A stretch of 23,440 nucleotides of DNA, from the NCBI GenBank assembly GCA_003568945.1, contig BDIP01000257.1, positions 1-23,440 on the forward strand, read 5' to 3'. This stretch comes from Kipferlia bialata (taxonomy: Eukaryota > Fornicata). How positions within the stretch are numbered: the stretch's first letter is position 1; each line of letters begins with the position of its first letter. The position numbers and the translations under genes were made by a program. Shown here piece after piece: positions 18,065 to 23,440 of the stretch. A model generated the notes under the pieces. That model worked only from the letters and a program-made list of their open reading frames with translations. It was not told where the DNA came from and made no database searches.

Positions 18065-18362
18065 TTACAATATACTCTCTGTCACCTCAGGCACTGTGTG
18101 AACTGCAGTCTCCTCAGTCAGAGGAGGCAGGGCTTCCAGGGCTGCGTGCAACCCGTCCACCAGTGTTGTGTTGAGTGCTGTGAAATGGTCACTCTCTCTC
18201 ATGAACATAGCCCGCAGTGATTCCTGTGTCAATTGATGGTACTCTGGTAACAAGTCGGCTGTCACGTAACAAACTGAAAATCCAATGATGTAGAATATGA
18301 TGTAAACATGTTGTTCATGCACCAAAATACACAATACCTGGCCGTGGCTCTGCATCACTCAT
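18065..18362 (-). CDS. Small acidic protein of unknown function (two exons)
   Basis: Exon 1 (18362-18338) encodes MSDAEPRPG. A 64-nt intron (GTATTG to TTTTCAG) separates it from exon 2 (18273-18065), giving 77 residues in consistent phase. The sequence is predominantly helical in character (LPEYHQLTQESLRAMFMRES), acidic, and ends VTESIL. No family is recognised. It starts 251 bp from the divergent kelch gene at 18614. A repeated CAGTATCAG-type motif lies about 20-40 nt upstream of its ATG (18381-18401 on +). Confidence 0.65.
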
Positions 18363-18613
18363 GGTAGACTTGCTTCGGGATGATACTGATGCTGATACTG
18401 AGAAGAAGTGGTCCTGGTATGAATGACGCTTTGGTCACACCTTAATACTGTATAGTGGATCATATGAAGTATACAGAACCGAGGATATCTCTGGATGTAG
18501 CCTAGCAGATATATATACCACTGTAGCCAGATCATTAATAGATACCCGCAAATGGATACCCTCAATGGCCACCTGTCGACAGTGGATCGCCTCTTCTTCC
18601 ATCTAGCACAAGT
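18363..18613. promoter_or_regulatory. Divergent promoter spacer
   Basis: A 251-bp spacer lies between the starts of the 77-residue protein (-) and kelch protein 2 (+). It carries GATACTGATGCTGATACTG at about 18381-18401, which resembles a repeat at 23277-23303. No standard core promoter element was recognised. Confidence 0.4.
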
Positions 18614-19689
18614 ATGAGTGGATCAGTGAGTGTGTCAGTGACCCCTCAGACGCAGCTGGATGACATGAAGCCTAAGTACGTGCAGCACATGGTGTCCATA
18701 GGCCACAATGAGGTGCTGGTTCTCTACGGAAAGGAGTGGCAGTTTAAGGGGGTGTTGCTCTCCAGGCGTAACAGCACCAGGCCCTTCCGTATGGTGGAGG
18801 TCATTGACATCCCCAAGGGTGTCAATATGGACTCGTCTCCCCCTGTTGTGTATGGGGGCTGTGTGTACATCTTTGGGGGTATCCAGCTGAGTGACGATGG
18901 CAAGGGTGGGTGGTTCAACGCTGACCTGCACATCATGGACATAGCCACAAGAGAGTGGCGGCTGCTATCGCTTCCCAAGCTTTCGGCTGACACTGTGTGG
19001 CCCCCAGCTTTTGACCAGACCCTATTTGTGGCTGTGGATGATATGCTCTTGCTGTTTGGCGGGATGGACCACAGGGGGGCGTGGTGTGCTTTGAGAGCGA
19101 TGCATTTCTCTTTGACCCAGACACAGAGACATGGCACATGGACCAGCCCTGCTGTCCCTACTTGTGCACCAAGAACGATAGCCATGCCCTCAGCAACAAT
19201 GGGGGTGCAGGGTATGTGTATGGGGATGGGTATCTGGCTACAGTCCAAATACGTCAACGGGAGAGAGAGAGCACAGCCACTGGGTCAAGGTCTGGAGGAA
19301 CCAGAACAGGTCTCCCTTGCCTAGTGTGGGAGGCGGAGCCCTCTGTGTCACTCGGAGAGGATGACCCATACGACGGGCTTCTGCCTAGCAGTCTCATCAG
19401 CATGGTATGCATGTGTATATGATCCAGTATGCAGTGGCATGTGAACATAACGCGCTATATACATACCAATGTACACTACTAATATCAGCTAACAGGAGGG
19501 CATCTGCATGTATTCTGCACAGGCACTGGGGCCACATATGACACTGTGTCAGGTGAATGGACAAAGGAGAGACACGCCATTCCAAGTCAGGGATGGTCAA
19601 CACCCAGAAGTACCACGACTAGAGAGGGTGAGATGCTGGTTGTGAGTCAATCCTGGAGTCTATTCCGTGTCTCGGTTGACGAGGAGTGA
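18614..19689 (+). CDS. Kelch-repeat protein with one-base frame break
   Basis: Translation starts at ATG 18614 (MSGSVSVSV). Kelch blades include GGCVYIFGG with DLHIMDIATREWRLL, then DDMLLLFGGM followed by FESDAFLFDPDTETWHMDQ, and finally GGHLHVF with TYDTVSGEWTKE. The third blade changes frame near 19074-19080 at a run of six G; one extra base there would make the blade continuous (HRGGVVCFESDAF). This is either a real mutation or a homopolymer miscall. An 84-nt intron (19405-19488, GTATGC to ATATCAG) leads to the last exon, 19489-19689. As drawn the protein would be about 330 residues, similar in plan to the kelch protein at 611-1988. The likely role is as a propeller-type interaction protein, partner unknown. 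Confidence 0.7.
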
Positions 19690-19992
19690 GCTTACGTGTG
19701 TCATTTAGTGCCACGGATCTGCAAGAGTCTCTTCAATTTGTCAGAATATGTATCACAGAGATTGCAGTTACAATAGACGATAGTATACGGAATCTACTAG
19801 ACATGCAAACTAGACTTCAAATACCACTGTTTCCAGACACATGTTAGTGTGGCGGAAACTGTAGTGCTTCTATCAAATATATATGCCCGTAATTGACCTG
19901 ATCTCTATCATTCTATAGTATAGACTATACCCTCGGATCTTGGGCAAGCAATTACAAACACTCATCCCCACTGTGCATCCTAGTCTCCCCCT
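19690..19992. other. Spacer between convergent kelch genes
   Basis: A 303-bp 3'-to-3' spacer with no coding signal and no strong hairpin. Confidence 0.5.
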
Positions 19993-21051
19993 TCAGTCAC
20001 TCTCACTCTCCTCATAGCTGCTCTCCCAATCCTCCTCCTCCTCCTCCTCTGTTTCCTCCCAGAACCCAGTCCCCACCATGCTAGTGTGGCACTCAGGCCC
20101 TAGGAGATGGGGGTCAATGTCCACAAGGAGGGTGAAGTCTGGCTCCGAGACCAGTAGTGTTGTCGCGTCGAGCATCACCACCGTCATGATCTGATGATCG
20201 TCCATATCCTCAGGGGTGAGGGGCAAGGGCTCTAGGGGGACCAGGTCCTGGGAGACATAGTCACGCACCCAGCACTTAGGGGGAGGGTCGTCGGGGTGGT
20301 CGTCTGTCCCTAGCTTGGTTATCGTCAGCTCCATGTTCCTTAAAAGAGGCACTCCGACACGAGAGTAGTACCCTCCCCCGTGTGTGTCATCATCAAAGTG
20401 GTTCCACTGGTGAATCTCCCACTTCCACTTTCCATCGCAGTACTCCATGTGAAAGAGTTTACCAAAGTACATGCGGAACGTGTCTTCAACGACAGTTCCC
20501 TCGTCAGACGTCGATACACCTGTAAGAGGAGCATCCTCAGTACGTGTCCACTTCCTCGTCTCCAGGGACCACTCCCACGTGTCGTTGCCAGTGGTATTGG
20601 TACTCCTGAGATCCCCGCCACACACTACCAATGTCTCTCCCAGAGCAAATGTGACGTATCTGTAGCGAGCGGAGGGGCCGCAGCAGACACACATGGGCAC
20701 ATGCTCCCACGTCTCTGTTGCTATGGAGAATAGAGCCATCCCCATAGACCAGGTCTCTGTAACCCGGTCATATCTCTGTCCAAGGGCTGCGACGTAGTCA
20801 CTGAGTCTTATCAACCTGATGTCTTCTGCGTTATTGAGACTATGGGGTCCATTCACCGTGTGAGAGGTTATGGTCTTGTCAGGGGAGACAGAGAGTATAA
20901 GGCACTCCCTCCAACCCGGCCCATCTGTCTGCTCCTCGTCTTCGTGAGACCTGACTGTGAATGGGACATATCCACTATTGATTATCAACACATGTACATA
21001 GACACGAATGTATAGAACATCGACAGAGATGGCTGAATACCACTGAGACAT
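19993..21051 (-). CDS. Kelch-like protein with acidic tail
   Basis: A single continuous frame of 352 residues starts at ATG 21051 (MSQWYSAIS). Kelch-like blades are visible: YVAALGQRYDRVTETWSMG, MALFSIATETWEHV, and TLVVCGGD followed by WEWSLETRKWTRTED. The remaining blades are weak. The C terminus is strongly acidic (EETEEEEEEDWESSYEESESD). No intron is needed, unlike the other two kelch genes in the window. It is convergent with kelch protein 2. The family is assigned from the GG and Trp spacing only; partners are unknown. Confidence 0.68.
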   Translation of the reverse strand: MSQWYSAISVDVLYIRVYVHVLIINSGYVPFTVRSHEDEEQTDGPGWRECLILSVSPDKTITSHTVNGPHSLNNAEDIRLIRLSDYVAALGQRYDRVTETWSMGMALFSIATETWEHVPMCVCCGPSARYRYVTFALGETLVVCGGDLRSTNTTGNDTWEWSLETRKWTRTEDAPLTGVSTSDEGTVVEDTFRMYFGKLFHMEYCDGKWKWEIHQWNHFDDDTHGGGYYSRVGVPLLRNMELTITKLGTDDHPDDPPPKCWVRDYVSQDLVPLEPLPLTPEDMDDHQIMTVVMLDATTLLVSEPDFTLLVDIDPHLLGPECHTSMVGTGFWEETEEEEEEDWESSYEESESD

Positions 21052-21465
21052 AGACCTAAATGTACAGAACTATTCGTGTGATACCTCAATGTCAACACAC
21101 CTTAATTCCATGACAAAATAGCACATATGAGAGGTACCTGAATGTAGCCAGGAGTCTCCTATCGCCTATTGGAGCAAAGGAGAGGTCGGAATGGTTGTAG
21201 TCAGAACAAAGACCTAGAGGTAAGGGTAGTTACAATGGCAATACCATTCGGACGGCCTTTTCAGCACCCTCTAAAAATGTCTTATTGGCCATACGAGTGC
21301 AGATAAGTACTCGAGGTAGCAAAGTACTCAAAGATAGTATGTCTTGGTCCAATCAGTGTAGTATATATAAATATACATGCAGACAAAGTATACTGCAGGA
21401 TACATACAGATATGACACCCTTACCTGGCAGCTTGGTGCAGTCTGTATACCAGGGGACACCCTGC

Positions 21466-21508
<43 letters not shown>

Positions 21509-22657
21509 GCTGTTGACTCTGAACTAATGGGAAATCTCTGGTGTGAGACTGGTACGTAGCTACTATCGATAGCCAATCTATATACGAGGCATATCACTAC
21601 TACCGCTTCTATAAGTATAATCGTATTGCTCAGAGGATACGCACACATTGCAATAGGACTGAGGGGGGGGGGGGGCTGAATGTGTATGAGAGAGATGGAG
21701 CACTGACTCGTGATGGTAACTGGGTTGCTAAGGACAGGCCATACGGGAGGAGAGAGCAGGAAGGGCAACAAGACTAGCTAGTATAGATGGTAAATGTCTA
21801 CGAATACACATATGCTGATCTCAAACATCACAAGTCATGACACAGTGCGAACCAAAACACACCTAGCAAGGCAACAAGGCAGAGTCGGTTGCGCTTTCCT
21901 GCAGTGTCTAGGACTTATAGAGGGTAAGACGCAAGTGAATGGCAAAGGGGAAACGGCAAAACACTGAGCCCAGATTGAGGGTGTAGTATATTTAACCACC
22001 TAGGCGACTGACTTCCAAAGTGCTCGAGTCTCTCCATATTCCAGTCTCTCTCTGATTAACGTCTCTTCTCTGACTGTCAGGAAGGTGTGTAGGGACATGC
22101 AATAATGGCCACACGTGCCAGATAGGGTCAAGCCCTGGGACGTGCACCTGTAACTGGTAGACTCGTCTAAAGGGCTTGGCTCAGACACCACACATGTATT
22201 ACCATATTTCACAGCTCTGTCCTGTACGCTTCACTCCTTTCTTGGGCCACAAATACCCCAACCACACATTTTCCATACATCTCCCATAAGCGACTCAGGA
22301 TTATGGATGTCTATCATAAATTATATCGTGGAGTGACTCCCCTACTGGTGCAGAGAGTCTAAGGAGGCAGGACCTCAAGATGGTGTTCGAATCATACATC
22401 CCTGACCCGCATATACATATATATCAATATGATAAGGCTGGTGCACGTCCTTCTAATCCCATGTGGTGACCGATACCCCAATTCCCGGCATGCTATACTC
22501 ATCCATCCCAGGAGGAGAGACAACAGAGAGGACGGTGAGCAGCCAATCTTACACGATTCGAGCCAGAGCCAGACCAGGAAACAGTATCAGTTTATGGCAT
22601 TCAAAATATCGCCATTCTTACGTCTTGGCCCCTCTCAATCGCATTCTCTTGCACCCA
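21052..22657. other. Gene-poor region
   Basis: About 1.6 kb hold no gene I can support. Contents include a CT dinucleotide tract at 21469-21496 and a 13-nt G run at 21663-21675. There are also a stop-free minus-strand stretch at 22000-22212 with several Cys that starts only with GTG, and a minus-strand stretch at 21421-21771 starting with TTG. Either could be an exon of an unmodelled gene, but no phase-consistent splicing was found. Confidence 0.5.
21469..21496. repeat. CT dinucleotide microsatellite
   Basis: Fourteen CT units in a row, followed by a degenerate pyrimidine tract. Confidence 0.9.
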
Positions 22658-23298
22658 TCATGTATACTGACCTATCTGTCCCAGTAGTTCTCGCAGCCAC
22701 AGTCCTAATGTTAGACCTTGTAAGCGAATGGATGCAGACAGAGACACGACCTCCCGTATCACTGTTGATACCTTCTCACGGGTGGACTGGCACGAGTTGC
22801 ATAGATACATATATTGGTGATGCATATATATATATGTATATAAATATTAATAGTATATATATTTCTAGAGACGGTTGGTACCTTCTCATGGGTGGACTGA
22901 CACGAGTTGCATATGGTGGCACCACACTCTGTTGTCTCCAAGTCACACACATTGATCCAGCTAGCCAGCTCCCAGCAGTGGACACACTTGGTGATCTGTG
23001 GGATGCATCTAGGGTGAGATAGTGGAGAAGGGGGGGTGGGAGGTGATAGCTAGACAGAACAGGACTCAGCGAAGCAATGGAGAAATACTGAGTTCGAGGA
23101 CATATATAGACACATAGACATAATATATAATATATATATATATGTGTGTGGGGGGGGAGGGGGGGGAGTAGATCCACGATGAGAGTAGGCATACCTTTTG
23201 CAGAACATCTGCTCACATTGGCATGTACTTCCATAGTTCCTGCATTCTGTGCTGTCTGTGTGTGAGGGGTCATATAGATGCTGGTACTGATACTGATA
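22658..23298 (-). CDS. Cys-rich (RING-like) zinc-binding protein, 5' end unresolved
   Basis: Exons on -: ~23298-23195, 23008-22882 and 22771-22658, phase-consistent. Exon 1 and exon 2 together encode ECRNYGSTCQCEQMFCKRC then KCVHC, a RING-like spacing, followed by VCDLETTECGATICNSC, a second Cys cluster. Exon 3 encodes a helical tail ending QIGQYT and a stop. The first intron (186 nt) has a long C tract on the coding strand (G on +). The second (110 nt) lies between two copies of a 40-nt repeat. No in-frame ATG is visible upstream: the frame continues toward the contig end, with an acceptor-like ACACAG at about 23299, so the first exon is missing or not identified. The function is probably ubiquitin-related or another zinc-dependent interaction role. 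Confidence 0.55.
22764..22913 (-). repeat. 40-nt direct repeat spanning both ends of one intron
   Basis: 22874-22913 and 22764-22803 match in 37 of 40 positions (three transitions), offset 110 nt. On the coding strand each copy ends GAGAAG|GT. The first supplies the donor GTACCA and the second supplies an AG acceptor, so the intron (22881-22772, 110 nt) equals the repeat offset exactly. Confidence 0.8.
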
Positions 23299-23312
23299 CT
23301 GTGTGAGGGGCA

Positions 23313-23370
23313 ATGGCTCAGACGATGAGTGAGGGTGAGGGGTCAGACGATGAGGGGGGGGACATTGAGG
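23313..23370 (+). CDS. Possible first exon of a gene leaving the contig
   Basis: ATG at 23313 (or 23325) opens a frame reading MSEGEGSDDEGGDIEG, with a donor-like GTGGGA at 23371; without splicing it stops 3-4 codons later. Acidic MS-initiated N termini resemble other starts in the window. It overlaps the upstream side of the minus-strand zinc-binding gene, so both cannot easily be right as drawn. Confidence 0.25.
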
Positions 23371-23405
23371 GTGGGACTCTCTAGAGTACTATATATGGAG
23401 GGGAA

Positions 23406-23427
23406 GGGGGGGGGGGGGGGGGGGGGG
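23406..23427. repeat. Poly-G tract at contig right end
   Basis: Twenty-two G followed by 13 mixed bases end the window. On the minus strand it is a C tract like those in introns, so it may be part of an intron of a minus-strand gene. Alternatively it is an end artefact. Confidence 0.75.
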
Positions 23428-23440
23428 CAGGTGGGGCCCC

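Noticed and set aside
21421-21771. 116-codon minus-strand frame with a hydrophobic segment
   Set aside because: Starts with TTG, includes the CT microsatellite as an RERERE tract and a poly-Pro from a homopolymer; no splice context.
22000-22212. Cys-containing 70-codon minus-strand frame
   Set aside because: Could be a last exon of the zinc-binding gene, but starts with GTG and no phase-consistent junction links it; the gene already has a stop at 22658.

Overview
The window reads as one contig from an intron-rich protist. Gene spacing is compact. Most spliceosomal introns are about 50-230 nt, with GT(A/G) donors and 3' ends in which a CTNAC branch-point-like motif is nearly fused to the CCCAG acceptor. 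That splice grammar, together with kelch, MORN and class III cyclase genes, suggests a metamonad of the Fornicata type (Kipferlia-like). This assignment is my inference from gene style, not a database match. Both contig ends run into G homopolymers, and several introns carry 12-23 nt C tracts.

Layout from left to right: a kelch-type protein on + (611-1988); an unrecognised intronless 590-residue membrane-type protein on - (2448-4220), with an 18-bp hairpin just after its stop; a divergently transcribed RING finger-MORN fusion on + (4485-5448), followed by a 13-bp hairpin; a gene-poor stretch; then a gene of about 8 kb on + (6274-14256), which I reconstruct as 26 exons in consistent phase encoding a 1492-residue adenylyl cyclase (catalytic domain, six membrane segments, catalytic domain). 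Convergent to it on - lie an unrecognised multi-exon protein (14711-16709) and an unrecognised ORF whose upstream frame begins like a signal peptide (16997-17638). Then come a small 77-residue protein on - (18065-18362) sharing a 251-bp divergent spacer with a second kelch protein on + (18614-19689, with a one-base frame break), a third kelch-like protein on - (19993-21051), a gene-poor region, and a cysteine-rich zinc-binding protein on - (22658-23298, 5' end unresolved).

The cyclase appears to form one active site from two complementary, individually degenerate domains. The first carries the adenine-selecting Lys and Asp plus the transition-state Asn and Arg. The second carries both metal-binding Asp residues. 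This is the reverse of the order in mammalian transmembrane adenylyl cyclases.

The most unusual signal is a set of intronic 'echoes'. Many introns contain a second (once a third) copy of about 16-30 nt of the adjoining exon edge together with its splice site, most of them placed 99-110 nt from the real one. Differences between echo and true exon fall mostly at third codon positions, and one intron is bounded exactly by a 40-nt direct repeat spanning AG|GT. This could be intron growth or gain by tandem duplication, a reservoir of alternative splice sites, gene conversion from paralogues, or a systematic assembly artefact. The sequence alone cannot decide among these.
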